Positions 53,028 to 61,888 of a DNA stretch of 64,000 nucleotides are shown in pieces. The position numbers and the translations under genes were made by a program. The DNA is taken from NCBI GenBank assembly GCA_002419585.1, contig DIGJ01000018.1, positions 1 to 64,000 of the forward strand, given 5' to 3'. Under the pieces are notes generated by a model. It worked only from the letters and a program-made list of their open reading frames with translations, made no database searches and was not told the origin of the DNA. Source of the DNA: Lachnoclostridium sp. UBA5725. GTDB taxonomy: Bacteria > Bacillota > Clostridia > Lachnospirales > Lachnospiraceae. Position 1 is the first letter of the stretch. Each line of letters opens with the position of its first letter.

Positions 53028-54257
53028 TCATTTCTGTGCTGTTTTTGCGCACTCCATTACTTCATGATATACCGTCTGATAGTCAAGACCTGAATCCATA
53101 CATAGTTTCTTTACACTCTCATACTCCGGATACCATTTCACACCATGATTTCCTTCACACACTTTTACCTTCGCTGATCCGTAGGTTGTTTCGATGCAAC
53201 GTATCTCTCTTTTCAGAGTTGTACGTTCCATTGGACATTTTCGAATGCCTATGGTTGTCGTATTTGTAAATACGATGTCTTCACATTCTTTTATTTTCTC
53301 TTCTTGACAGATCACAGAAAGCAAATAAGCAGGACGGTTTTTCTTCATATAAATCGGAGTATAGTATACATCTTTTGCCCCGACTTCAAAAAGTTTCTCC
53401 ATGGTATAAGAAAGGGCTTCACCCGAGCAATCATCGATATTGGTCTCTAGCATCCAAATAGAATCCGATGGATGTTTAAAAGACTCCTCATCCCCTGCCG
53501 TTTTTCTTTCAAAAAGCATGGCTCGAAGAATATTTGCCGTTTTAAACTCCTTCTTCCCTGCGCCAATTCCAGTTGCCAGTATCCTTACATTCTCTGGCAA
53601 GGTTTCTTTGGTTTTTAGTGCAGCTACAATAGCCGCACCAGTTGGCGTAACCATTTCTCCTTGATTATCCGTTATCCTTAAGGTTAGTCCATAATCACAC
53701 ACTATATTCAAAGTTGCTGGCACTGGTACTGGAAGAATCCCATGTTGGCAGCTAACATGCCCCTGACCTTCATATAAGGTTGAAACAACTACATCATCTA
53801 CCTCTAAATCACAAACACAAAAAGCAACGCTAACAATATCAACAATGGAATCAATGGCTCCTACTTCATGAAAGTGTACCTCTTCAATTGGTAACTGATG
53901 CGCCTTCGCCTCCGCTTTTGCTACGATTTCAAACATCCTTTTGGATAAACTTTTTACCTTTTCATCCTCTATGGCATCCAGTATTTTATGAATATCGTAT
54001 AGATTGCGATGCATGTGAGAAGAATGATCGTTCTCCTTATGATGATGCGTATGATTATCTTCTAAGATTACATCAAATGAAAAACTATCTATACCACTTT
54101 TTTTACATCGTTCCATCTTTAGTTGGTAACCGTCAAATGGCAGTTTCTTTAATAATTCCTGTAACTTCTTTTGATCTGCGCCAAGATCTAGTAAGGCACC
54201 AACCGTCATATCTCCACTAATACCGGAGTAACATTCCAAATACAAAGTTTTATTCAT
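53028..54257 (-). CDS. larC: Nickel-pincer cofactor biosynthesis protein LarC
   Basis: A 409-residue CTP-dependent nickel insertase acting in the last step of the lactate racemase cofactor. It begins LYLECYSGISGDMTVGALLD and has a His-rich segment (NHTHHHKENDHSSHMHRN), EVHFHEVGAIDSIVDI, the C-terminal half beginning LETNIDDCSGEALSYTMEKL, and KKNRPAYLLSVIC. It is one uninterrupted frame, so no ribosomal frameshift is needed, unlike the larC1/larC2 arrangement in Lactobacillus plantarum. It overlaps larB by 8 nt. Confidence 0.95.
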   Translation of the reverse strand: MNKTLYLECYSGISGDMTVGALLDLGADQKKLQELLKKLPFDGYQLKMERCKKSGIDSFSFDVILEDNHTHHHKENDHSSHMHRNLYDIHKILDAIEDEKVKSLSKRMFEIVAKAEAKAHQLPIEEVHFHEVGAIDSIVDIVSVAFCVCDLEVDDVVVSTLYEGQGHVSCQHGILPVPVPATLNIVCDYGLTLRITDNQGEMVTPTGAAIVAALKTKETLPENVRILATGIGAGKKEFKTANILRAMLFERKTAGDEESFKHPSDSIWMLETNIDDCSGEALSYTMEKLFEVGAKDVYYTPIYMKKNRPAYLLSVICQEEKIKECEDIVFTNTTTIGIRKCPMERTTLKREIRCIETTYGSAKVKVCEGNHGVKWYPEYESVKKLCMDSGLDYQTVYHEVMECAKTAQK

Positions 54258-55002
54258 CTGTCTTTACCGCCAATCGATTAATCTGTGTTGCCATATAAGC
54301 TGCTCCGTAACCATTATCAATGTTAACCACTGCAATTCCATTTGCACAGGAATTTATCATGGTTAAAAGAGCAGACACTCCTCCAAAATTGGCTCCATAT
54401 CCCACCGAAGTTGGTACTGCTATTACTGGCATGTCAACCAATCCAGCTACCACACTTCCAAGTGCACCTTCCATCCCCGCAACCGCTACAATACAATTGG
54501 CTGACTGAATTTCCTCTAACTGGGATAACAATCGATGAATCCCAGCAACACCCACGTCGTAAATACGGGTTACCTTGGCTCCAAAAAATTCAGCTGTTTG
54601 TGCTGCTTCTTCTGCAACCGGAATATCAGCTGTTCCAGCTGTGCACACTACTATATTTCCAATTCCTTCTCTTGGATTTTTTTGAATCTTTATGATACGA
54701 GAAATAGGATCAAACATAACCGTTGGAATCTGCGGCTTCAACAATTCAAATTGTTCCTTTGTTCCTCTTGTACCCATAATATCTTCTCCCTTTTCGTAAA
54801 AGGAGCGATAGATTCCTAATAGGTGTTCATCTGCCTTTCCACCACAAAAAATTACTTCACCAACTTTTGTACGCAGTTTTCTATGATGGTCAAGTTTCGC
54901 ATATCCTAAATCCTCATAAGGAAGATTTTTTAGCAACTTTTCACCCTCTAAAACGGTAAGTGTTCCATTTTTAATCTCATTTAGTATCTTCGATACGTCC
55001 AT
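54250..55002 (-). CDS. larB: Nickel-pincer cofactor biosynthesis protein LarB
   Basis: A 250-residue enzyme of the PurE-like family that carboxylates and hydrolyses nicotinic acid adenine dinucleotide, the first step of the cofactor pathway. The start MDVSKILNEIKNG at 55002 follows AAAGGAGG. It has KVGEVIFCGGKADEHL, VVCTAGTADIPVAEEAAQTA, VAGMEGALGSVVAGLVD and PTSVGYGANFGGVSALLTM. larC follows directly. LarE and the racemase LarA are not in the window. Confidence 0.95.
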   Translation of the reverse strand: MDVSKILNEIKNGTLTVLEGEKLLKNLPYEDLGYAKLDHHRKLRTKVGEVIFCGGKADEHLLGIYRSFYEKGEDIMGTRGTKEQFELLKPQIPTVMFDPISRIIKIQKNPREGIGNIVVCTAGTADIPVAEEAAQTAEFFGAKVTRIYDVGVAGIHRLLSQLEEIQSANCIVAVAGMEGALGSVVAGLVDMPVIAVPTSVGYGANFGGVSALLTMINSCANGIAVVNIDNGYGAAYMATQINRLAVKTDE

Positions 55003-55022
55003 TTTTCCTCCTTTGGGCACTG

Positions 55023-56609
55023 CTACGCAATTTTCCTTAAATCAAGTTTCATATTATGGTAGTAGAGTAATAATGTTATGCCCCCTACAAATATGGTAGT
55101 CGCAGCAAAAATCCAATTTGCAGAAACGACTCGTAAAAGAAAGAATCCTGCAATCGGAATCGCTACACTAATCATTCCCACTACGATAAATATAAAGGTT
55201 GCTGCACTTTGTTTTATAACATCAACCTCATTGTCCCATTTGAGCTTTGGCAATTTCAAGTTAATAGACAATCCTGCGACTGCTGAAAACAAGCAATAAA
55301 CCATTGGTGTCACAAACAGCCAAATCAATTCCATTCCTTTAAATGGGAGGGCAAATGCAAACATAAGTGATGTAAGTACTGCCGATGGAATGGATAAGGT
55401 TAAATTCACGAGTATTTTGCTATCAAATATCGTCTTCGGCGCAATCGGAAGGGATAATAGTATATCCCATTGCTTTCCTTCTAAAGAAATAGAAGAGGAA
55501 GTAGTCGAATTAATACAAACCATGGAAGCAATAATTAAGGGTGATATTGACGCAATTACGTTCTCAAATCCTGGTATATTAAGCATGGTTTCAAGTCGTT
55601 TTGCTCCCATAACGAGTATTGCGATTCCCATTGCAAGCATCATAATATATCCAATCCCTGCATTTAAAACATATACAGAGGAAGAAAAGAATCGTTTCCT
55701 CTCTTTTTCATAAAGTGCTTTTAACGGTGACTTTGTACTAAGCTGCGTGAATTGATAATTGCTTTTGGTCATATGCGCTTTTAGCGCACTATTTATCTCT
55801 ACATACTTCCAAGCAGTTAGTCTTACAAATAAATAGAATATACCAATAGACAAAACAGCAAAAATCAAAAAAGAAAGTCCATTATTTTCAATCATTGCTT
55901 TGGAATAAATCGAAGTCAGCGGATACATTTTTTGCAATTGTTTGGTTAAAACAAGGGAAAGATTTGCATAATCGTTTGCTTTCAAATTACCACTTCCAAA
56001 CGATAAGGCCATAATTCCTAAGGTTGCACTCATTGTAAATACAATGGATATCAGATTTTTATGTTTCATTCTTGATGCAACTGCTGTGATAATAGCGCCT
56101 ATCATAGCTGCTATGGTCATTGGGATGAGCGGAATCAGAAAAACACTCAAAATTAGCATGACATAGAACCATAGCGATACCTTTACAAATGTAACATATA
56201 CAAAAGCGCTGGGAATCATGGTCAACGCACTGAATGCTAAATTATTGACATACATCGTTAAAAACCGGCTTGCAACGATAGTTTTCGGTAAAATCGGAAG
56301 TGCGCTTAACAGCTCATAATCATTCGCACCAAACAACATTCCATTTGTCTTAAAGATTGTAAACAGTAAGATAACCACACTTGTAATGGCAAGCATGTAG
56401 GACGGGATGAGTTTTGTCATACCAATCATCTGCAAGGAATATGCCACCATCCCCACATACATAGCCAACGTAGCGCCTACAACCAAAAAGCAAAATGCCA
56501 TAAGGATTGCCGTACTCTTTTTCTTTTTATCATGAGAATGCAGGATATCATTGATACCAAAAATACGAAGCAGCTGTACTTTGAGTAGTATCTTTAAGTC
56601 TTTAAGCAT
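55023..56609 (-). CDS. ABC transporter permease (about 12 membrane helices)
   Basis: A 528-residue polytopic protein with many hydrophobic helices (ILMAFCFLVVGATLAMYVGM, TIFVGGITLLLYYHNM). It resembles the ABC-2-type exporter permeases found beside single ATPase genes in Firmicutes. Its ATG overlaps the ATPase gene stop by 8 nt, so the two are coupled. The motif NDYELLSALPILPKTIVASR and the parallel LEGKQWDILLSLPIAPKTIF show an internal repeat. Substrate is unknown. Confidence 0.85.
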   Translation of the reverse strand: MLKDLKILLKVQLLRIFGINDILHSHDKKKKSTAILMAFCFLVVGATLAMYVGMVAYSLQMIGMTKLIPSYMLAITSVVILLFTIFKTNGMLFGANDYELLSALPILPKTIVASRFLTMYVNNLAFSALTMIPSAFVYVTFVKVSLWFYVMLILSVFLIPLIPMTIAAMIGAIITAVASRMKHKNLISIVFTMSATLGIMALSFGSGNLKANDYANLSLVLTKQLQKMYPLTSIYSKAMIENNGLSFLIFAVLSIGIFYLFVRLTAWKYVEINSALKAHMTKSNYQFTQLSTKSPLKALYEKERKRFFSSSVYVLNAGIGYIMMLAMGIAILVMGAKRLETMLNIPGFENVIASISPLIIASMVCINSTTSSSISLEGKQWDILLSLPIAPKTIFDSKILVNLTLSIPSAVLTSLMFAFALPFKGMELIWLFVTPMVYCLFSAVAGLSINLKLPKLKWDNEVDVIKQSAATFIFIVVGMISVAIPIAGFFLLRVVSANWIFAATTIFVGGITLLLYYHNMKLDLRKIA

Positions 56610-57315
56610 GACTTACAACCTCCATAAATACCTCTTCCAAAGAATTGTCTTTGGTCAATTCTTCCATTACTCCGTCGTAAACTAGTGTTCCATTTTTAAT
56701 GATTGCTATTTTATTACACAATTTTTCTGCCACATCCAACACATGGGTTGAGAAGAAAATTGCACAACCTTGATCACACATCTGACGCATTCTGTTTTTG
56801 AGTGTCAAAGCTGCCTTTGGATCAAGGCCAACAAAAGGTTCATCCAAGATTAATAATTTCGGTTGATGTAAAAGTGCCGATATGATAGCGAGTTTTTGCT
56901 TCATACCATGAGAATAAGAAGAAATTAAATCACCTAAATTACTGGTAATCTCAAACTCATCCGCATATTCTTTGATTCTTTGTTCTCTTACTTCTTTCCC
57001 TACCTGAAAAATATCTCCAATAAAGTTTAAATACTGGATACCAGTAAGATGCTCATAAAGGTCTGGATTGTCAGGGATATAAGCAAGCATCGATTTACAA
57101 TCCTTCGCATCGGTTCGAATCGACTTTCCATCAATCAAAATCTCTCCTTCTTCAAAATCAATGATTCCAACAATCGCTTTTATGGTTGTCGTTTTACCTG
57201 CACCATTGTGCCCGATAAATCCATAAATATCTCCTGCTTTGATTTCTAGACTTAAGTCGGATACTGCTGGTTTATTTCCCTTATATGTTTTTGACAAATG
57301 ATTGATCGTTAACAT
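56602..57315 (-). CDS. ABC transporter ATP-binding protein
   Basis: A 237-residue ATPase. Walker A is GHNGAGKTTTIK, the signature motif is SSYSHGMKQKLAI, Walker B is LLILDEPFVGLDP, and the switch His is in FFSTHVLD. It pairs with the overlapping permease gene. AGGAGGGG precedes the start. It is 9 nt after glgB. This is the exporter type (CcmA/YhaQ-like). Confidence 0.95.
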   Translation of the reverse strand: MLTINHLSKTYKGNKPAVSDLSLEIKAGDIYGFIGHNGAGKTTTIKAIVGIIDFEEGEILIDGKSIRTDAKDCKSMLAYIPDNPDLYEHLTGIQYLNFIGDIFQVGKEVREQRIKEYADEFEITSNLGDLISSYSHGMKQKLAIISALLHQPKLLILDEPFVGLDPKAALTLKNRMRQMCDQGCAIFFSTHVLDVAEKLCNKIAIIKNGTLVYDGVMEELTKDNSLEEVFMEVVSHA

Positions 57316-57324
57316 AGGCCCCTC

Positions 57325-59130
57325 CTATTTTCGTTTAAAATGAAACATTCTTCCTGAAAATTTAATAATATCAAGCATAATATATGGCTTATTTGTTTTA
57401 GCATTCCGTGTTTTCAAAGATATGTCTTTCTTTTTCGTCGCTCCACCAAATGCTTCCCAATCGGAATTTAATACTTCCGTTAGTATACCATCCACTTCCA
57501 CTTCGATGGTATAATCTTTCACGTCTTGATTCATGAAATTAAAAAATACCATAAAACAATCCTTTTTGGCTCCCCTTCGATATGCATATATGCACTTTTC
57601 TTCTCCATGCACTTCCAGCCATTTAAAATAATCGCTATCATATTCTTCGCTATATAAGGACGGTTGCATACAATAAATTTGATGAAGCTCCCTCATATAA
57701 TGATGAAATGCATCATGAAGCGGATAGTTTAGCATATCAAAATCCTGGCCTCTGCTTTCATCCCACTCACGAAATTGTGCAAACTCATTCCCCATAAAAT
57801 TAAGCTTTTTTCCTGGATGCGTAAACATATATAGATATAAGGCCCTTGCTTGTGGAAATTTATCTTCGTAGGATCCCCACATTTTTTGAATAATCGTTGC
57901 CTTCCCATGTACTACTTCATCATGAGACAAAGCAAGTAAATATAATTCCTTATAAAAATAATACATGGAAAAGGTCAGTTTGTGATAATTCTTGCTTCTA
58001 TTTTCCGGTGGAAGTTTAAAATATGCTAGTGTATCATTCATCCATCCCATATCCCATTTGTAATCGAATCCAAGTCCATCATATTCAACCGGAGCACATA
58101 CTTTTTCGTAATCCGTAGAATCTTCTGCAATCAGCATAGCATTAGGATGCAGATTATGTAATCCCTCATTCATCACTCGAATAAATTCGATTCCCCATTC
58201 GTTGACCCCTCGGCTCTTATCACCCATCCAGTAGACTGCCCGGCTCACCGCATCCATTCGTATTCCATCAAAATGGTATTTCGTAAGCCAGTAATTTGCA
58301 GCCGATTGAAGAAAGCTTCGCACCTCTCCTCTTGCAAAATTAAAGTTAAGACTACCCCATTCACTAACTCCAATGTCAGTTTCTGGATACTCAAAAAGTG
58401 CCGTTCCATCGTATCGCCTAAGTGCATAATCATCGACTGCAAAATGTACCGGTACAAAATCCATAATTACTCCAATATCCGCTTGATGGCAGGCATTTAC
58501 CAACTCCATGAGTTGCCTTGGTGTCCCATACCTAGAGGTCGGACTAAAAAATCCGGTATTTTGATATCCCCAGGAACAATCGGCTGGATGCTCACTTAAC
58601 GGTAAAAATTCGATGTGTGTATAACCATTTTCCTTTATATACGGAAGTAGCAGGTCCTTCATCTGCGAATATGTATACCATCCATGTTCGTCAGTTTCAT
58701 TTGTCTTCCAAGATCCGAAATGTATCTCGTAAATATTAAGTGGACGATTGTAATTTTTATCCCGATTTTTCATCCACTTTTCATCACTAAATGGATAGGA
58801 TATATCAGCAATCCGACTTGCATTTTTAGGGCGAAGTTCCATCGAAAAACCGACAGGATCACAGTGCTCAACATAAGTATCATCTTGTCCATGTATTTTA
58901 TATTTATAAAGCATTCCCTCTTTCGCCTTTGGAACAAAAATAGAAAAGATGCCACTTTGTTCCTCCTGCTCCATTTCTTCTTCTTTCCAACCATTAAAAT
59001 CACCCATTAGCCACACATGCTTTGCACCCGGCGCATAGGTACGAAACCTAGTTCCGTTTTCTTCTATATGTGCCCCAAAATAATCATATATATCAAACGC
59101 TTTTCCGATATAAAAATCATGCTTTTTCAT
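57325..59130 (-). CDS. glgB: 1,4-alpha-glucan branching enzyme
   Basis: About 601 residues from ATG 59130; a GTG at 59142 is an alternative. CBM48 is N-terminal (RTYAPGAKHVWLMGDFNGWK). The GH13 domain has FLPLSEHPADCSWGYQNTGF, VIMDFVPVHF, GIRMDAVSRAVY with the nucleophile Asp, MLIAEDSTDYEKV with the acid Glu, and LSHDEVVHGKAT. The C-terminal all-beta domain closes it. It adds alpha-1,6 branches to glycogen. Its start lies inside the end of the MFS gene. No other glg genes are in the window. Confidence 0.94.
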   Translation of the reverse strand: MKKHDFYIGKAFDIYDYFGAHIEENGTRFRTYAPGAKHVWLMGDFNGWKEEEMEQEEQSGIFSIFVPKAKEGMLYKYKIHGQDDTYVEHCDPVGFSMELRPKNASRIADISYPFSDEKWMKNRDKNYNRPLNIYEIHFGSWKTNETDEHGWYTYSQMKDLLLPYIKENGYTHIEFLPLSEHPADCSWGYQNTGFFSPTSRYGTPRQLMELVNACHQADIGVIMDFVPVHFAVDDYALRRYDGTALFEYPETDIGVSEWGSLNFNFARGEVRSFLQSAANYWLTKYHFDGIRMDAVSRAVYWMGDKSRGVNEWGIEFIRVMNEGLHNLHPNAMLIAEDSTDYEKVCAPVEYDGLGFDYKWDMGWMNDTLAYFKLPPENRSKNYHKLTFSMYYFYKELYLLALSHDEVVHGKATIIQKMWGSYEDKFPQARALYLYMFTHPGKKLNFMGNEFAQFREWDESRGQDFDMLNYPLHDAFHHYMRELHQIYCMQPSLYSEEYDSDYFKWLEVHGEEKCIYAYRRGAKKDCFMVFFNFMNQDVKDYTIEVEVDGILTEVLNSDWEAFGGATKKKDISLKTRNAKTNKPYIMLDIIKFSGRMFHFKRK

Positions 59131-60343
59131 ATCCCAATTCACCCTCTTTTTCTGTAAAAATTAAAATGCATACAAAACCTGCGATTGCAAACACAACACT
59201 TATCCATAACATGGAAAACACACCATACACATCAATTAGCGTTCCTCCTAATACGTTTCCAATCACTGCACCGGCAGTCATCGCACTCGTAGTATATGCC
59301 TGCCCTTTCACACGGTCTTTTTCTTTCATCACGACATTTATATAATAAACCGATGCTGGAATCATTATAGCATAGGCAAAAATTTGTAGCATCTGGTCTA
59401 CATACAGCATCACCATATTTGTTGCGATCAATGCCCCTATTGCTTTCAATACAAAAAAGAATGCAGAAACAAATATTAATTTCCGAATGCCCGTTTTCTT
59501 TACAACTATCGTAAAAAATCCCATAGCTGGAAGTTCTACTGCCGCTGCAATAAAGATAGCCAGTCCCAGTGATTTACTTGTTCCACCAAAACGGTTTACC
59601 ACATGAATCAGATAATTATTAAACATTGTGTGATAGGTAAAAATAAGTAATATACCAAGAAGATAGCCAAGAAAGCGCTTGTAATCCCTTATAAAATCAA
59701 TCAATTTCCCATTATCGCTTGTATTCCTTTTATCCGTTTTTTTCTTTGCTTCATCATCTTCAACCGGAAGATTCCCTATATTCTTTACCATAAAAAGACA
59801 AATAAATAATCCTAAAATTAAAAGAAAAGAAACATATGGTATCGCATCTGGTCCTAATCGTTCCACTAAAACACCCAAAAAATAAGAAATCATGGCATAG
59901 GCTACCGAACCAATTCCCCTTGTAACACCAAAATTAACAAAAATTCCATTATTTATAAATTCAAAAACAAGACCATTGATCAATGGCTGCATGATAATGA
60001 TAGAGGTAAAAATAAGTACAAATAGAGATGCAATAATAAGGAATGAATCTGGAATAAAAATAAGTACCGCTGAAAAACTGAGCGCCATGAATGCTAATAT
60101 ACAAACCAGCTGCTTTAACGTAACACGTTTGGAAGAATCAGCAAACGATGCAACCATAGGTTGCAAGAAGACCGCAAAAATATTCGCTAAAGCAAGCACC
60201 AGACCAATTTCACGATTATCAAAATCCTTAGATAATAAAAATACCGATGCAAACCCACCCGTACTGCAAAATGCCATCCAGTAAAAACTTTGTATAAAAC
60301 TAAAATTCAGATTCAAATCATGTTCCACTTTTTTCGTATCCAT
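59117..60343 (-). CDS. MFS transporter, oligosaccharide/nucleoside symporter type
   Basis: A 408-residue permease with 12 predicted helices. It begins LNLNFSFIQSFYWMAFCSTG, the pattern of the LacY/NupG-like MFS_1_like group, and contains VTRGIGSVAYAMISYFLGVL and the cytosolic KKKTDKRNTSDNG loop. It is the first gene of the long minus-strand run, 14 nt overlapping glgB. A sugar such as a galactoside or maltooligosaccharide is likely but not shown. Confidence 0.85.
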   Translation of the reverse strand: MDTKKVEHDLNLNFSFIQSFYWMAFCSTGGFASVFLLSKDFDNREIGLVLALANIFAVFLQPMVASFADSSKRVTLKQLVCILAFMALSFSAVLIFIPDSFLIIASLFVLIFTSIIIMQPLINGLVFEFINNGIFVNFGVTRGIGSVAYAMISYFLGVLVERLGPDAIPYVSFLLILGLFICLFMVKNIGNLPVEDDEAKKKTDKRNTSDNGKLIDFIRDYKRFLGYLLGILLIFTYHTMFNNYLIHVVNRFGGTSKSLGLAIFIAAAVELPAMGFFTIVVKKTGIRKLIFVSAFFFVLKAIGALIATNMVMLYVDQMLQIFAYAIMIPASVYYINVVMKEKDRVKGQAYTTSAMTAGAVIGNVLGGTLIDVYGVFSMLWISVVFAIAGFVCILIFTEKEGELGYEKA

Positions 60344-60365
60344 TTATTATAATCTCCAAATCTTC

Positions 60366-60389
60366 TGTAAACGCTTTGCTTCTATTATA
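60366..60389 (-). promoter_or_regulatory. Candidate cre box and -10 of the MFS-glgB operon
   Basis: TGTAAACGCTTTGC (60366-60379) matches the CcpA cre consensus TGWAANCGNTNWCA at 12 of 14 positions. On the minus strand the -10 TATAAT (60384-60389) lies just upstream, so CcpA bound there would block elongation. No good -35 is seen. Confidence 0.5.
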
Positions 60390-60545
60390 TGTCATCTGTT
60401 TTCTTTTTTCTATCTAAATTTCTATACCGTTTGTTATTACAATTCCCATTGTTTTTCAGTATATTATGCACGATATGGATATACTAAAATAAGTAACCGT
60501 TGTAGTTATCATGAAAAGGAATCAAAAGAAAGAAAGGATTGTATT

Positions 60546-61073
60546 ATGAGTCGAAAAATCATTTTAAATATGGCTATGAGCCTGGATGGATACATCTCAG
60601 ACAATACCGGCGGCTTTGATTGGATTTACGGAGATGGAAACCGTTCCCTTGATACAAAAGATCAATGGTCCTATGAGAAATTTGTCAAAGAAGTTGACAC
60701 CGTAGTCATGGGACATACCTGTTTTGAGCAGAAATTTAGCGAAGCCTTTTCCGATAAAAAAATCTATGTTGCCACTGAAAGTCACAAAGAAGATCATGAT
60801 AATATACATTTCATCCAAGATAATATTACCAAGCCGATTCTGGAGGAAATGAAACAAGACGGAAAAAATATCTTTCTCTTTGGCGGAGGAATCACCATTG
60901 ACCCCTTTATCAAAGCAAACTTAGTCGATGAATATGTGGTCGGTATCATACCGATAATCTTAGGAAAAGGCCGGACCCTTTTTCAAAAGGACAACCCACG
61001 TATCCGATTATATCTGGATGCCTGCTATATAAATAGTGGCATTACTACTTTACACTATAAGAAAAAAATCTAA
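60546..61073 (+). CDS. Dihydrofolate reductase / RibD-C domain family protein
   Basis: A 175-residue protein. It has IILNMAMSLDGYISDNTGG, VVMGHTCFEQ, IYVATESHKED, NIFLFGGGITIDPFIKANLV and IIPIILGKGRTLF. These are the NADPH-binding fold features of RibD C-terminal and YyaP/YwjB-type reductases. It is not classical FolA. The physiological substrate is unknown. A good site (AAAGAAAGGA) precedes it. A perfect inverted repeat AGTATAT/ATATACT (60458-60485) lies upstream. Confidence 0.9.
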   Translation: MSRKIILNMAMSLDGYISDNTGGFDWIYGDGNRSLDTKDQWSYEKFVKEVDTVVMGHTCFEQKFSEAFSDKKIYVATESHKEDHDNIHFIQDNITKPILEEMKQDGKNIFLFGGGITIDPFIKANLVDEYVVGIIPIILGKGRTLFQKDNPRIRLYLDACYINSGITTLHYKKKI

Positions 61074-61181
61074 ATATCGGATTTGAACAGCACAAATATT
61101 TCAAAATTATAAAATTTCCATAGAAAACGAACTTGAATCGTGGTATTATATATTAAGTTTTTACCACTAGGAGGTTCCATT

Positions 61182-61748
61182 ATGTCCCAGACAACAAAAA
61201 AAGCTCTCGTTGCCTCACTGAAAAAATTACTTGTGCTAAAACCTCTGGATAAAATCACAGTTGTCGATATCGTAGAAGACTGTGAAGTCAATCGCCAGAC
61301 ATTTTACTATCACTTTCAAGATATCTATGACTTAATCGAATGGATGTTTTTAAGTGAATCCACCAAAGCGCTCGATGGAAATAAGACCTATGATACCTGG
61401 CAGGTTGGATTCTTACAAATTTTTGAGTATGTGGAACATAACAAAACACTGGTAACCAATATTTATCACTCCATCTCAAGGACTCATTTGGAACGTTTTC
61501 TTGGAAACGAAACGTATTCTTTATTAATCGGTGTCATAAACGAAATGGCGAAAGGAATGTCCATTCGTGACGAATATAAAAATTTCATTGCTAATTTTTA
61601 TAAATTTGCATTTGTTGGATTAATGCTCGATTGGATTGAATCTGGTATGAAAGAAGAACCTGCACTCATCATAGAACGCCTTAGTATTTTAATTCATGGA
61701 GATATTTTGAAAGCGCTCAATATATACCGAACCGATTCCATAAATTAG
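61182..61748 (+). CDS. TetR/AcrR-family regulator (DhaS-like)
   Basis: A 188-residue protein from ATG 61182 after TAGGAGGT. The helix-turn-helix is KKLLVLKPLDKITVVDIVED, then CEVNRQTFYYHFQDIYDLIE, the usual TetR arrangement. The C-terminal ligand domain resembles the DhaS/TetR_C_8 group (FYKFAFVGLMLDWIESGM). It lies 140 nt upstream of oleate hydratase on the same strand, so it may control that gene. GTGGTA/TACCAC (61140-61167) before it is a possible operator. Confidence 0.9.
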   Translation: MSQTTKKALVASLKKLLVLKPLDKITVVDIVEDCEVNRQTFYYHFQDIYDLIEWMFLSESTKALDGNKTYDTWQVGFLQIFEYVEHNKTLVTNIYHSISRTHLERFLGNETYSLLIGVINEMAKGMSIRDEYKNFIANFYKFAFVGLMLDWIESGMKEEPALIIERLSILIHGDILKALNIYRTDSIN

Positions 61749-61786
61749 ACAAACGCAACCGTGTGTCTAAACTTTCTACAATAACC

Positions 61787-61822
61787 GTATCATGTCGAAA
61801 CTTTCGGCATGGTACTTTTTTT
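61787..61822 (+). terminator. Terminator of the TetR-family gene
   Basis: GTATCATGTCGAA pairs with TTCGGCATGGTAC (G-U pairs included) around a 3-nt loop, followed by seven T residues. Confidence 0.85.
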
Positions 61823-61888
61823 GTCTATGGAAAAATATTTAAGGAAAGACTATCCTTTAGATACAAAATAATTTTGGAGGTGTTCTAT

